From Sutcliffiella horikoshii (GTDB taxonomy: Bacteria; Bacillota; Bacilli; Bacillales; Bacillaceae_I), in NCBI RefSeq assembly GCF_021991925.1, contig NZ_RXZI01000002.1, forward strand, positions 434,001 through 498,000: 64,000 nt of DNA, in the 5' to 3' direction. The notes under the pieces are model-generated. The model saw only the letters and a program-made list of their open reading frames with translations. It searched no databases and was not told the DNA's origin. Positions 38,416-46,618 of this stretch are shown piece after piece. The first letter of the stretch is position 1. Each line of letters begins with the position of its first letter. A program made the translations under genes and the position numbers.

Positions 38416-39453
38416 ATGGAAAAGTTAAGAATGGGAATTATCGGAGTGGGTGGCATTGCGCAGAACCGCCATATCCCGACGTTTTTAAAAATAAGTGACA
38501 AAGTGGAGATTGTCGCAATCAGTGATGTGAATGAAGCGACAGCAAAAATAGTAGGAGAAAAATTCGGTATAGCCAAAGTGTATGCACATTATGCCGATAT
38601 GTTTGGGGATGTGGATGCAGTGACCATCTGCACACCGAACAAGTTTCACGCAGAAATTTCCATCGCGGCGCTTGAAGCTGGTTTGCATGTCTTCTGTGAA
38701 AAACCGATGGCCATGCGTCCTGATGAATGTGAAGCGATGATTGCTGCTTCTGAAGCTGCCGGGAAGAAGCTTGCGATTGCATACCATTACCGATTTATGA
38801 AGGAATCGGTTGCCGCTAAGCGTCTTGTATTGGAGGATGAGATCGGTCGTCCGATGGTGGCAAGGGCAAAAGGGATGCGTCGTCGCAAGGTTCCTGGATG
38901 GGGTGTGTTTACGAATAAGGAGTTGCAGGGCGGCGGTAGCCTGATCGATTATGGTTGCCACTTGTTGGACCTTTCCTTATGGTTGCTAGGAAATCCGAAG
39001 CCTGTGGAAGTGATGGGAACAACCTATAATGAGTTGAGCAAAATGCCAGGTCAGGTGAATCAGTGGGGAAGCTTTGATCATGAAACGTTTGAAGTGGACG
39101 ACCATGTGACGGCATATATCAAGTTTGAGGGTGGAGCGTCGATGCTGTTTGAAACGTCCTGGTCTGCCAATGTGAAGAGTGATGAGGAGAGTGTCAGCAT
39201 TTCCGGCCTGAGTGGGGGAGTGGACCTATTCCCGTTCCACGTCAATCAGATGAAGCATGGAATGCTCTTAAACACAGAAGCCGATTGGGTGCCGGGCGAA
39301 GATGACCCAAGCCTGCCGCAAGCCCTAAATTTCGTAAACAGCTGCCTAGGATTGGAAGAACTGGTGGTCAAGCCTGAAGAGGCCATGCAAACCTCGTTGA
39401 TCATCGATGCCATCTACCGCAGCAGCGAAACAGGGAAGAGTGTAAGCTTGTAG
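38416..39453 (+). CDS. Gfo/Idh/MocA-family oxidoreductase
   Basis: A 345-residue NAD(P)-dependent sugar or inositol dehydrogenase. The N-terminal Rossmann motif is GVGGIAQNRHIP (about 9-20), the cofactor motif is FCEKPMA (about 95-101), and a GGGSLIDYGCHLLDLSLW segment carries the catalytic-site DxxxH pair. The substrate cannot be told from sequence. The position 37 bp after the YesN-like gene suggests it oxidises or reduces the sugar brought in by this locus. The ATG follows GAGGTG. A repeat with the GGGTCTGACCCC core starts 14 bp after the stop. Confidence 0.9.
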   Translation: MEKLRMGIIGVGGIAQNRHIPTFLKISDKVEIVAISDVNEATAKIVGEKFGIAKVYAHYADMFGDVDAVTICTPNKFHAEISIAALEAGLHVFCEKPMAMRPDECEAMIAASEAAGKKLAIAYHYRFMKESVAAKRLVLEDEIGRPMVARAKGMRRRKVPGWGVFTNKELQGGGSLIDYGCHLLDLSLWLLGNPKPVEVMGTTYNELSKMPGQVNQWGSFDHETFEVDDHVTAYIKFEGGASMLFETSWSANVKSDEESVSISGLSGGVDLFPFHVNQMKHGMLLNTEADWVPGEDDPSLPQALNFVNSCLGLEELVVKPEEAMQTSLIIDAIYRSSETGKSVSL

Positions 39454-39466
39454 TGGAAGTGGGGGG

Positions 39467-39506
39467 TTCGACGTCGAGGGGGAAAATCCTTTAGGGGTCT
39501 GACCCC
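39467..39506 (-). repeat. Dispersed GGGTCAGACCC repeat, full-length copy
   Basis: Read on the minus strand: GGGGTCAGACCCC, then TAAAGGATTTTCCCCCTCG, then ACGTCGAA. It matches the copies at 32093 and 32155 over about 40 bp. Confidence 0.7.
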
Positions 39507-39521
39507 TTTTTTAACTTTTTT

Positions 39522-39554
39522 CAAAAAAAAAGCACCAGCCCCCGGCTGGTGCCC
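39522..39554 (-). terminator. Terminator after the stress protein gene
   Basis: On the minus strand, GCACCAGCC and GGCTGGTGC form a 9-bp stem with a short loop, followed by a run of nine T residues. Confidence 0.88.
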
Positions 39555-39570
39555 TTTCTCTATTATTCTA

Positions 39571-40932
39571 TTATTTCCGAAACAGGTCATCGTCCTCTGA
39601 GTCAAAGAGTCCGGCTCGTCTTGTTTCCATTCGCTCTTTTTTACGGGAGGAAAATGGCTCTGGGGTTTCCTCTTCAAAAACAGAAGTCTCATTCTCGTAA
39701 TTGGAAGGTGTCTCTGAATAGATGTCGGCGTCTTCATCTGCCAATACGCCTTCTTCATACTCGGTTGTGTAGAGATCCTCTTGGCTCTCTGTCACAAGCG
39801 TTCCTTCCTCATCCAGGCCAGGCTCCGTTCCCATTTTGTCGCGTTCTATCTCGTTCAACGTATCCTCAAAAAGTATGGGACCGTTATCCTCAGTCGACAC
39901 TTCTTCTTCTTCTTGCTCTAGTGCAGATGTTGGTCTTACTCCTTCATCAGATTGGAATAATGGCTTTTCCCTTTCGGTTGTGGTGGCATCCCCTGGTACC
40001 TCTTCGACATGCAATGGCCCGTCTGCGATGACATTTCTATCGTATACCTCTTCTTCATATGGCTTTTCCATTGGGAATGGTTGGCCATGCTCATAAAGTA
40101 GTGCCTTGTCCACATCTTCCTCTGTTTTGTTTTCCGCATATCGCTTTCCATTATTTGACTTTCGGAAGGTGGTATCCGCTCGCATTTCTCCTCGATCCAT
40201 TGTAGGAGATTCATTGGTGACACTTGCCTGGTCATGCAGGGAAATTACTTCCTCCCGAGCGAAATCCTTTTCCACTTTTTCATCCACAACCGGCTCCTCC
40301 GTTAGCAATTGCTCATCAAGTGGAACACTGCCATCAATATTGGCATCCGGCATAGGTCTGTTGATGGAGCTACCAGGTGTATTCCCGGAAGTATGGTTGG
40401 AGGTGCCGGCCACATTCTCTCCTCCATCTCTCTGGATGTGGTTCTCGGAAGTGCTCTTCCTAGCCCCCACTTGCTTATCATCTTCCTCTATCATCAATGC
40501 CGGGTCCTCGCTCACACTATAGCGATTCACTCGGCTCTCGGTTGTATCTGACCCGCTGGTTGCTACCGGGGTAGCGAGAATCAGCATTTTCCCGACCTTC
40601 ACATCAAATTCATAGCGGTAGGCTTCTTCTTTATCGATTCCAAGCTCCATCAGGGTAGCAGCGACGCTTTTGGATTCAGGTTTCAGCAGGCTGCCCGGAG
40701 AAACAACGGAACTGGTGGCACTTGTGCTAGCGTAATCGGTTTCCTCTGTGCCAGGACGACCTGAAACACCGCTGATTGGTTCTTCTCCCAATTGCTCCAA
40801 CACGCCGCGTCGGTCGCGGATGATCCAAATTTCCTCAGGGTGGTAGCCTTCATCTTTTAACCAATTCACTTTATTCATTGCTTCTTCTTCCATTAGGTAA
40901 GATCCTACAATTTCCATGCGTTGCTCAGTCAT
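39571..40932 (-). CDS. General stress protein with YflT/GSP17M-like N-terminus and long acidic tail
   Basis: A 453-residue protein. The N-terminal 110 residues (EIVGSYLMEEEAMNKVNWLK, GYHPEEIWIIRDR) resemble the 17M/YflT heat- and general-stress domain. The other 340 residues are acidic, rich in Glu, Ser, Thr and Asp, have low complexity and are probably disordered. Typical YflT proteins are 100-170 residues, so the tail is exceptional. It ends SEDDDLFRK. The ATG follows GGAGGAAG. A sigma-B promoter lies about 100 bp upstream. The role in stress is an inference from domain and promoter; a molecular function is not known. Confidence 0.82.
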   Translation of the reverse strand: MTEQRMEIVGSYLMEEEAMNKVNWLKDEGYHPEEIWIIRDRRGVLEQLGEEPISGVSGRPGTEETDYASTSATSSVVSPGSLLKPESKSVAATLMELGIDKEEAYRYEFDVKVGKMLILATPVATSGSDTTESRVNRYSVSEDPALMIEEDDKQVGARKSTSENHIQRDGGENVAGTSNHTSGNTPGSSINRPMPDANIDGSVPLDEQLLTEEPVVDEKVEKDFAREEVISLHDQASVTNESPTMDRGEMRADTTFRKSNNGKRYAENKTEEDVDKALLYEHGQPFPMEKPYEEEVYDRNVIADGPLHVEEVPGDATTTEREKPLFQSDEGVRPTSALEQEEEEVSTEDNGPILFEDTLNEIERDKMGTEPGLDEEGTLVTESQEDLYTTEYEEGVLADEDADIYSETPSNYENETSVFEEETPEPFSSRKKERMETRRAGLFDSEDDDLFRK

Positions 40933-41033
40933 GCTACTTCCTCCTCAAGGGTTGCGTTTATTTTATATGGGCATATTCCGTATTCTGCATCGTTATCCTT
41001 CTCGTCTATGAACGAAAATAGCTTAATGGTTAT

Positions 41034-41060
41034 ATACCCGGTACCCGGAAAAAGGTAAAC
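41034..41060 (-). promoter_or_regulatory. Sigma-B promoter of the stress protein gene
   Basis: On the minus strand, GTTTAC (41060-41055) and GGGTAT (41039-41034) are separated by 15 bp, matching the sigma-B consensus. They lie about 100 bp before the ATG at 40932. Elsewhere in 40933-41378, TTGACT sequences at 41299 and 41312 may belong to the promoter of the GT2 gene, but no -10 is well spaced. Confidence 0.8.
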
Positions 41061-41378
41061 CAACCTAGAAAAATATTCTAAAATGGCAACCTTTTATGTT
41101 AGGGATTCGTCTATTTAGGGAAAATAATGACAAATGCTTACTGCGAAAGTTCTGTGAACCATTTATTAGATAACAGCTTCTACATAGTGAAAGGCTATTT
41201 TCGTAGACTTTGTAATTTTACGTTCTGTCGTACTCTCTTCCTTGCACTATTGAATTTATTACTTGTTTTAAGTTTGTAAGCAGTAAAAAGTTCAATAGTT
41301 GACTTTTTACATTGACTATAAACAATTTTTTGGGAAAAGAGCGTAGTATAAAAATCCATCGTTATTGGAGGTATCATA

Positions 41379-42452
41379 ATGGTAAGTAACAGTGATGTCA
41401 CCGTTCTAATCCCGGCCTATAATCCTGATGAAAAGCTGACGACACTTATAGAAGAGATCATCAAGGAAGGCTTTCAGCAGATCTTAGTCGTGAACGATGG
41501 GAGCAAAGCCGATTGTCAGTCCATCTTTTCGAAAATAAAAGAGAGGGAAGAATGCATTTTATTAGAGCATGACGTCAATAGGGGAAAGGGGCAGGCGCTG
41601 AAGACAGCTTTCACTTATTTTCTAGAGGAGTGTCCGGGTTCGGTGGGGGTGGTGACGTTGGATGCGGACGGTCAGCATGCGGTGGAGGATATGAAGAGGG
41701 TGGCAAATAAGCTTACCGAACGACCGAGAAATCTTGTCCTAGGTGTTCGTGATTTTTCTGGAGAGGACATTCCGTTTCGTAGCAAGTTTGGAAATGTTTT
41801 AACAAAGAATATTGCCCGGCTTGCCTGTGGGGTTAAGATTTCTGATACACAAACAGGGCTACGAGGGATTCCAGCTCATTTTATAAAAAAATTGCTTGGT
41901 GTTACCGGGCAGCGTTACGAATTTGAGATGAATATGCTAATGGAATGCAAATCAAATCAAATCGAAATCGAAGAAGTGAAAATCCGTACAATCTATCTCG
42001 AGGAAAACAAGTCATCTCATTTCAAACCCATTAGGGATTCTGTACGGATCTATACCGTCTTTTTAAAATTCATCTTATCTTCCGTGCTATCATTTGGAGT
42101 GGATATCCTGCTTTTCGCCCTCTTCATCATGATGTTGAACGGAATATTTGTAGAATCCTACATCCTTCTTGCAACGATTGTCTCTAGGGTGCTGTCCTCG
42201 TTGTTCAACTATACCCTTAATCGAAAAGTGGTGTTCCAGTCTCACAGTTCTCATGCTCTGATAAAGTATTTTTCTTTGAGTGTGGCACAAATGCTTGCTT
42301 CGGCTGGGGGTGTCTACATTTTCTTCGAGTTGATAGGCTTTGGCGAGGTTGGGATAAAGGTAGTTGTCGACGGCCTTCTTTTCCTAGTCAGTTATGTTAT
42401 ACAACGAGAGTGGGTCTTCAAAAAGAAATACGCCTATCGGGCCGAACAGTAA
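41379..42452 (+). CDS. GT2 glycosyltransferase fused to a GtrA-like membrane domain
   Basis: A 357-residue protein. Residues 1-220 are a family-2 glycosyltransferase (DVTVLIPAYNPDEKL, HDVNRGKGQALKTAF, and DADGQH as the metal-binding DxD region). Residues 225-350 hold four membrane spans of the GtrA/DPMS type, ending QREWVFKKKYA. Such proteins usually transfer a sugar from a nucleotide to polyprenyl phosphate and help flip it for decorating wall polymers. The donor sugar is unknown. RBS GGAGG precedes ATG 41379, and a terminator follows. It is a single gene. Confidence 0.88.
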   Translation: MVSNSDVTVLIPAYNPDEKLTTLIEEIIKEGFQQILVVNDGSKADCQSIFSKIKEREECILLEHDVNRGKGQALKTAFTYFLEECPGSVGVVTLDADGQHAVEDMKRVANKLTERPRNLVLGVRDFSGEDIPFRSKFGNVLTKNIARLACGVKISDTQTGLRGIPAHFIKKLLGVTGQRYEFEMNMLMECKSNQIEIEEVKIRTIYLEENKSSHFKPIRDSVRIYTVFLKFILSSVLSFGVDILLFALFIMMLNGIFVESYILLATIVSRVLSSLFNYTLNRKVVFQSHSSHALIKYFSLSVAQMLASAGGVYIFFELIGFGEVGIKVVVDGLLFLVSYVIQREWVFKKKYAYRAEQ

Positions 42453-42459
42453 ACTCCCC

Positions 42460-42501
42460 AAAATAAAATCCCCATCTACTAATGGATGGGGGTTTTATTT
42501 T
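42460..42501 (+). terminator. Terminator after the GT2-GtrA gene
   Basis: Long stem AAAATAAAATCCCCATC (42460-42476) with GGATGGGGGTTTTATTTT (42484-42501), ending in T residues. Confidence 0.9.
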
Positions 42502-42507
42502 ACTTAT

Positions 42508-42780
42508 ATAGCTATTTCAAAAGTTAATCCGAAATACGATGGCTGAACCCTATGGGAATCCTAATTTTCCGTTTACGGTTAATCAAACGTTTGTTTAAAA
42601 AAAGCTATATTAATCAAAATGAAATTTTGGAAATCCTTATTTTTCTATGGATTTCGACATCTCGTCATAAATGTTACCAACATAGCTTTCTCAAAAGTTA
42701 ATCCAGAATGCAACAGCTGAAACCCATGTGAAATCTAACTCTTCACATTCAATTGATCAATCGTTTGTTCAAAAATTACT
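42508..42780 (+). repeat. Two diverged copies of a ~100-bp direct repeat
   Basis: Copies at 42508-42606 and 42682-42780 align end to end without large gaps: ATAGCT, TCAAAAGTTAATCC, GCTGAA, CCCATG or CCTATG, GATCAAT or AATCAAA, CGTTTGTT. Identity is roughly two thirds by eye. The second copy ends exactly at the stop codon of the next minus-strand gene. A CAAACGTTTG palindrome lies in the first copy. No coding frame was found in this 326-bp gap. Confidence 0.65.
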
Positions 42781-43303
42781 ATTCTGGGTTTGGAGTCTTA
42801 CGGGGTGGAAAAGCAATGGCTGTTAACGATCGATCCTGTACCTCGACACTGGCGATATGCTGTTCAGGCAAGGTAATGTGGTTAACTTCAATGGCATAGG
42901 TGTGGGTTCCCGGTAGAGGGACTATATCTGTCCATGTGATTTTCGTTGTGTTGATGATCGTTTTTTCGCTTTCTTTTTTTCCTATCTGGTTGATCATGGC
43001 AAAGCTTTCACTTGTCAGGGGAGTCGTCCCCCGCAATAATGAAAACTCCACGATAAAGCTGTAATACGGATCATTTTCCGTCAAGATGAAGGCCTCCAGC
43101 ATCGCATCCAATTTTACGGGTTCATTTGGTTGGTATGTTGTTACCTCTAGTTCAATGGCCTGTGTCGGCGTATCAGCAGGAATAGCCATCATTTCATCCG
43201 ACTGGTTAAAATAGTAACGCGGTTCCACCTGCTTTGGCTGAATATTGCAATTACATGGCACCCGGCACCCGCAGCTCTTCCTCCATTCAAAATATAATGA
43301 CAT
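42779..43303 (-). CDS. Hypothetical protein with cysteine-rich N-terminus
   Basis: A 174-residue protein I do not recognise. The N-terminus contains a cysteine cluster, RKSCGCRVPCNCNIQP (residues about 7-22). The rest looks like one or two beta-sandwich domains, with short strands and no charged catalytic motif (for example TPTQAIELEVTTYQPNEPVK and GTHTYAIEVNHITL). There is no signal peptide. The cysteine cluster recalls spore-coat or exosporium proteins, but that is only an analogy. ATG 43303 lies 10 nt after AAAGGAGG, and an ORF extension 18 codons upstream lacks a site. It is monocistronic. Confidence 0.65.
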   Translation of the reverse strand: MSLYFEWRKSCGCRVPCNCNIQPKQVEPRYYFNQSDEMMAIPADTPTQAIELEVTTYQPNEPVKLDAMLEAFILTENDPYYSFIVEFSLLRGTTPLTSESFAMINQIGKKESEKTIINTTKITWTDIVPLPGTHTYAIEVNHITLPEQHIASVEVQDRSLTAIAFPPRKTPNPE

Positions 43304-43391
43304 AGTATAAATGCCTCCTTTAGACATACTATCCACTCCATAACATATGCTTGTCATGGTTGTTTGGCGAGGGTAGGAGCCTTGAAAAGGA

Positions 43392-43434
43392 AAATAAAAA
43401 AGCCTGTAAACACATGTTTCACGAGTTTACAGGC
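43392..43434 (-). terminator. Terminator after the small membrane-anchored protein gene
   Basis: On the minus strand, GCCTGTAAAC and GTTTACAGGC form a 10-bp stem, then TTTTTTATTTT. Confidence 0.88.
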
Positions 43435-43446
43435 ACAAATCTTTAG

Positions 43447-43872
43447 TTATTCATACAATTCCCTATATACAATCGCCTTCAAGGCCAGCAATTCCTCATC
43501 TGTCAGCTTATCCTCAAATGTCTGGATCATCTCCATGGCTTCCTGTTCCGTCATGCCGTTGGAAACCTTCGATTGGATTTGCTGCATCTCTTGGAAGCTT
43601 AGCTTGCTCATGACCATTCTTGTCGCTTCTTCTCTTGTTTGAATTGGCAATTCTTCCAAATTTGCCTGTGAACCCTCTGCGATATAATTCTTCAGTGCCG
43701 GGGAGTTGTCCACATATTCCCTTGCCATTGCAAGGTCGTTGTTATTCATAATATCATTTTCCACATACTCAACAGCCTGATCTTCGATGTATTTATTAAT
43801 AATATAATAGCCTGCAAAACCAAGTCCACCAATTACAAGAGCAGTGATGAACATTCCTTTGATTACTTTCAT
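43447..43872 (-). CDS. Hypothetical membrane-anchored protein
   Basis: A 141-residue protein with one N-terminal membrane span (about 6-28, ALVIGGLGFAGYYIINKYI) and a helical, acidic extracytoplasmic part containing repeated EEAxxMxxxL-like helices (EEATRMVMSKLSFQEMQQIQ, EQEAMEMIQTFEDKLTDEEL). I do not recognise a family. ATG 43872 follows AGGTG. It is a single gene with its own terminator. The anchor and helices suggest an envelope-associated scaffold, which is an inference. Confidence 0.65.
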   Translation of the reverse strand: MKVIKGMFITALVIGGLGFAGYYIINKYIEDQAVEYVENDIMNNNDLAMAREYVDNSPALKNYIAEGSQANLEELPIQTREEATRMVMSKLSFQEMQQIQSKVSNGMTEQEAMEMIQTFEDKLTDEELLALKAIVYRELYE

Positions 43873-44096
43873 TTAGAACACCTACTTTCTCTTTTTACTA
43901 TATAAAATTGGGAGGAGGAAAAGCAAATTTTAAAAACATGTTTATGATTATGGGGAAAAGGCTATAGAATATAAAACAAATATCGACGTGAATTTTATAC
44001 TATTAGAAAAATTTTCAAAATAATCTTGTCTTTTTTCGAGAAAGTAGTAGAATTGTAGTATATTTTGTAATTAATTAGGCGGTGAAATTCAGAGAA

Positions 44097-44243
44097 ATGA
44101 ATGACTATAAAGTTATTGATAATAAAGATGAAATCATAAAAGTCCTTCAGTATGCGTATCAACAAGGAACAGAACGGGAGAATATCTCTATGATGGAGCT
44201 TGTAGATGAAATGAGAGAAAAGCTGCAAACGCTTATAAAATAA
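44097..44243 (+). CDS. Small hypothetical protein, 48 residues
   Basis: A short open frame starting MNDYKVIDNKDEIIKVLQYA and ending KLQTLIK. It has a plausible ribosome site (GGCGGTGAAA, 11 nt before ATG) and a strong terminator 20 bp after the stop, so it is probably a real transcription unit. It is predicted helical and amphipathic and carries no membrane segment or cysteines. The size and fold recall small Bacillus regulators such as Spo0E-like or Fur-regulated small proteins, but no signature is present and no function is assigned. Confidence 0.6.
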   Translation: MNDYKVIDNKDEIIKVLQYAYQQGTERENISMMELVDEMREKLQTLIK

Positions 44244-44262
44244 ATTGATAGATTGAAAGATG

Positions 44263-44299
44263 ACACTTCTGAATTTAATGCTCAGAGGTGTTTTTTTAT
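44263..44299 (+). terminator. Terminator after the 48-residue ORF
   Basis: Stem ACACTTCTGA (44263-44272) with TCAGAGGTGT (44282-44291), then seven T residues. Confidence 0.9.
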
Positions 44300-44427
44300 T
44301 GCCGTTGGCTAATATACCCAGCCCCTGGTTTCTCCATGAAGTGGAGAAGTATGTTAGAATTAAACTCGTTGTCTGTAATTTAGAAGGACGAACAACTACG
44401 AAAATACAAAAAGTGTAAGGTGATAGA

Positions 44428-45483
44428 ATGATTGGAAGAAATGAACCATGCCTATGCGGCAGTGGCAAGAAATATAAGAAATGCTGTGAAAAGAAGCAGG
44501 ATGGCCTTGAAAAAGTATTGGAGTCGGAACTGATGGGTTTGCAAGTCGATATCATGCGATTTGCATATGAGAAATTTGCTGGAGAGCTTGAGAGTGTAAG
44601 CACCAAATACCTACATGAATTTTCAATGGATGAGATGAAGGAAGAAGCTTTTAATGAGCTTCTCCATCTCTGGTATATGTTCACGGTCAAACACGATAAC
44701 GGCCGCACGATTGTGGAAGAGTTTGTTGATGTTAATGCAGGGAAGTTCTCACGTTCCCAGGTGAAAGAATGGGCTGAGAGCTGGCAGGACGCTTATCCTT
44801 CCATTTACAAGGTGGCAAATCTTCGTGGAGATGTTTACACCATGGAAGACTTTTTCACCAAAGAAAAAGTGAAGGTCACATATATTGGTAGAGAGGACAG
44901 CTTAAGCAAAAACGAGCTGGTCATCGGGATGTTTGTTTCATATCAGCAGGCGAAAGTTGTATTCATGTCGACATTTGAACGTGGCGTGTTGGAGACAATC
45001 CGTCTGGAAGAAAAAATGCAGGACGCACTTAGCGACATTGCTGTAAACGAGACCTATATTCGAGAAAACTTCCCAGACCTTGCAGGGCGCATGGTTGAAT
45101 TTGAGTTGAGTGAAGAGGATGTGCAGGAGCTTCCTGTCCAGGATGAGGCGCAGGAACGCGTATTGGAGCTGTTTGCTGAGGCGGCGAAAAAACGCGGATA
45201 TCCGGAAAGGTTCTTGGAATTTGCCAACATGCTGTGGTCCATCTATTGCATGAAGGAAAGTCCGATGATCCGCAATGAACAGAACTACGCAGCAGCCATG
45301 ATTTACTTTTTGGATACCCATTTTATGAAAGAGCAAATGGAAACCCAAAAGGCGCTTGCCGAGGAGTTTGGAGGATCACCCGGAAGTGTATCATCCACCT
45401 TCCGTAAGCTGGATGAGGTATTACAGCCTGTTCTTCAGACATTTGAAGAGGATATTGAAGCTGCACTGGAAGGCGCTTCTTAA
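44428..45483 (+). CDS. SEC-C zinc-motif protein
   Basis: A 351-residue cytoplasmic protein. The N-terminus is a SEC-C metal-binding motif, RNEPCLCGSGKKYKKCC (cysteines 8, 10, 19, 20), like the C-terminus of SecA, where it binds zinc and SecB. A long helical region of about 330 residues follows and matches no domain I know. SEC-C motifs occur in many stand-alone proteins of unknown function. RBS AAGGTGATA precedes ATG 44428. A terminator follows at 45505. The motif is certain, the role unknown. The cut-off gene at the left edge may be a distant relative. Confidence 0.85.
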   Translation: MIGRNEPCLCGSGKKYKKCCEKKQDGLEKVLESELMGLQVDIMRFAYEKFAGELESVSTKYLHEFSMDEMKEEAFNELLHLWYMFTVKHDNGRTIVEEFVDVNAGKFSRSQVKEWAESWQDAYPSIYKVANLRGDVYTMEDFFTKEKVKVTYIGREDSLSKNELVIGMFVSYQQAKVVFMSTFERGVLETIRLEEKMQDALSDIAVNETYIRENFPDLAGRMVEFELSEEDVQELPVQDEAQERVLELFAEAAKKRGYPERFLEFANMLWSIYCMKESPMIRNEQNYAAAMIYFLDTHFMKEQMETQKALAEEFGGSPGSVSSTFRKLDEVLQPVLQTFEEDIEAALEGAS

Positions 45484-45504
45484 AAAAGTTCAATGGCATC
45501 TGGT

Positions 45505-45547
45505 CTCTACCGTTTATTTTGGCGGCGGTAGAGGCTGGGTGTTTTTT
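45505..45547 (+). terminator. Terminator after the SEC-C gene
   Basis: Stem CTCTACCG (45505-45512) with CGGTAGAG (45526-45533), extended by weaker pairs, then a T run. Confidence 0.8.
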
Positions 45548-45673
45548 TGTTGGAAAAGATTGGGGTAATCATCATTTAGGTTGCTCTATCCTCTTCACAC
45601 TTGTGTTGTATAATTTTTCCGTTTTGGCGCATCCTACTAAAAAAATGTAGCGAGAATAGGGAGGCATGATGGT

Positions 45674-46618
45674 ATGCAACGGATTTTATTGTTTGCTTGT
45701 GCATGGATGGTGGGGCTGACATTATTTCTTGGACCCGTCGCTGTTGCTGCGGCACCGAAAGTGGAGGAAGTGGATTCGTATTTGAAGGAAATTGGTTGGA
45801 CGAGAAAGGACTTGGACAACTATTTGAAATTTTATGAGGTAAGTCTAGAGGATTTTAAAGATATCAATCACCTTCGCGATGAGTTAGGGACCCCGATTAA
45901 CGAGGAAAATCTTTTGATTATGCTAGAAACATACGATTTGACGAAAGAAGAGTTGGAAGTGCTGTTATCCCGATTTGGTGAAAAAGTACAGGATTACACG
46001 TTCATTGAAGATTTAGAGCTTGCTGTGGACTTTTACATGACACACGAGGAGGAAGTGGCGCGCGCAGAGGATTTTCTTGTTTCCATGGGATTTGAAGCGG
46101 AGGAAGCAAGGTCCATTTTTCACCATATCCTAAGTCTGCCTAAAGACGTGCTGGCACAAGAGTTGGAGCGACTGGAGGGGATGCTGGAAGAGGAGCCTAA
46201 TTCTGTAGATAAGGTGTTTTCCCTTTGGACAGAAATGATGAGTGTATTCCAGGTGGATGCGGACCTGCATGTAGAGGACGGCGAACGGGTGCAAGTGACA
46301 GAGGAAACCTTGATGCAACCAGGTTGGCTGGAGGGAAAGGATGTCCACCTGGATTTATATAATGGGGAAGGCAGCCTGCTTGCTTCTGCGGTGATGGATG
46401 AGCAGATTGTATCCCCATCCTATGTGAAGTCCACGGGAACTGAGCTTGTCCACCTAGGTCAGGTTGGGGTAAAGATGAGCGACGAGCTTTATCATAATAG
46501 AATGCCTGATACGGCTACCCTGTATGGTTTAGGAATGTTGGCTGGGCTATGTATGTTAGTCGCGGCAGGTGTGTTGGTGAGATGGAGTGGCATGGGCTTG
46601 GCACGCAGAGGTAACTGA
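45674..46618 (+). CDS. Processed acidic surface protein with MPDTA sorting signal
   Basis: A 314-residue exported protein. The signal peptide (1-26) ends AVAAA. An acidic helical region follows with repeated short helices (DSYLKEIGWTRKDLDNYLKF, LLIMLETYDLTKEELEVLLS), then a beta-rich segment, MPDTA at 277-281, a membrane span and a short RR tail. This layout is that of the acidic surface proteins with an LPXTA-like signal found beside class D sortases in Bacillus, though Met replaces Leu in the motif. The stop overlaps the sortase start by 1 nt, which makes the sortase its dedicated processing enzyme by context. RBS GGGAGG precedes ATG 45674. Confidence 0.85.
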   Translation: MQRILLFACAWMVGLTLFLGPVAVAAAPKVEEVDSYLKEIGWTRKDLDNYLKFYEVSLEDFKDINHLRDELGTPINEENLLIMLETYDLTKEELEVLLSRFGEKVQDYTFIEDLELAVDFYMTHEEEVARAEDFLVSMGFEAEEARSIFHHILSLPKDVLAQELERLEGMLEEEPNSVDKVFSLWTEMMSVFQVDADLHVEDGERVQVTEETLMQPGWLEGKDVHLDLYNGEGSLLASAVMDEQIVSPSYVKSTGTELVHLGQVGVKMSDELYHNRMPDTATLYGLGMLAGLCMLVAAGVLVRWSGMGLARRGN

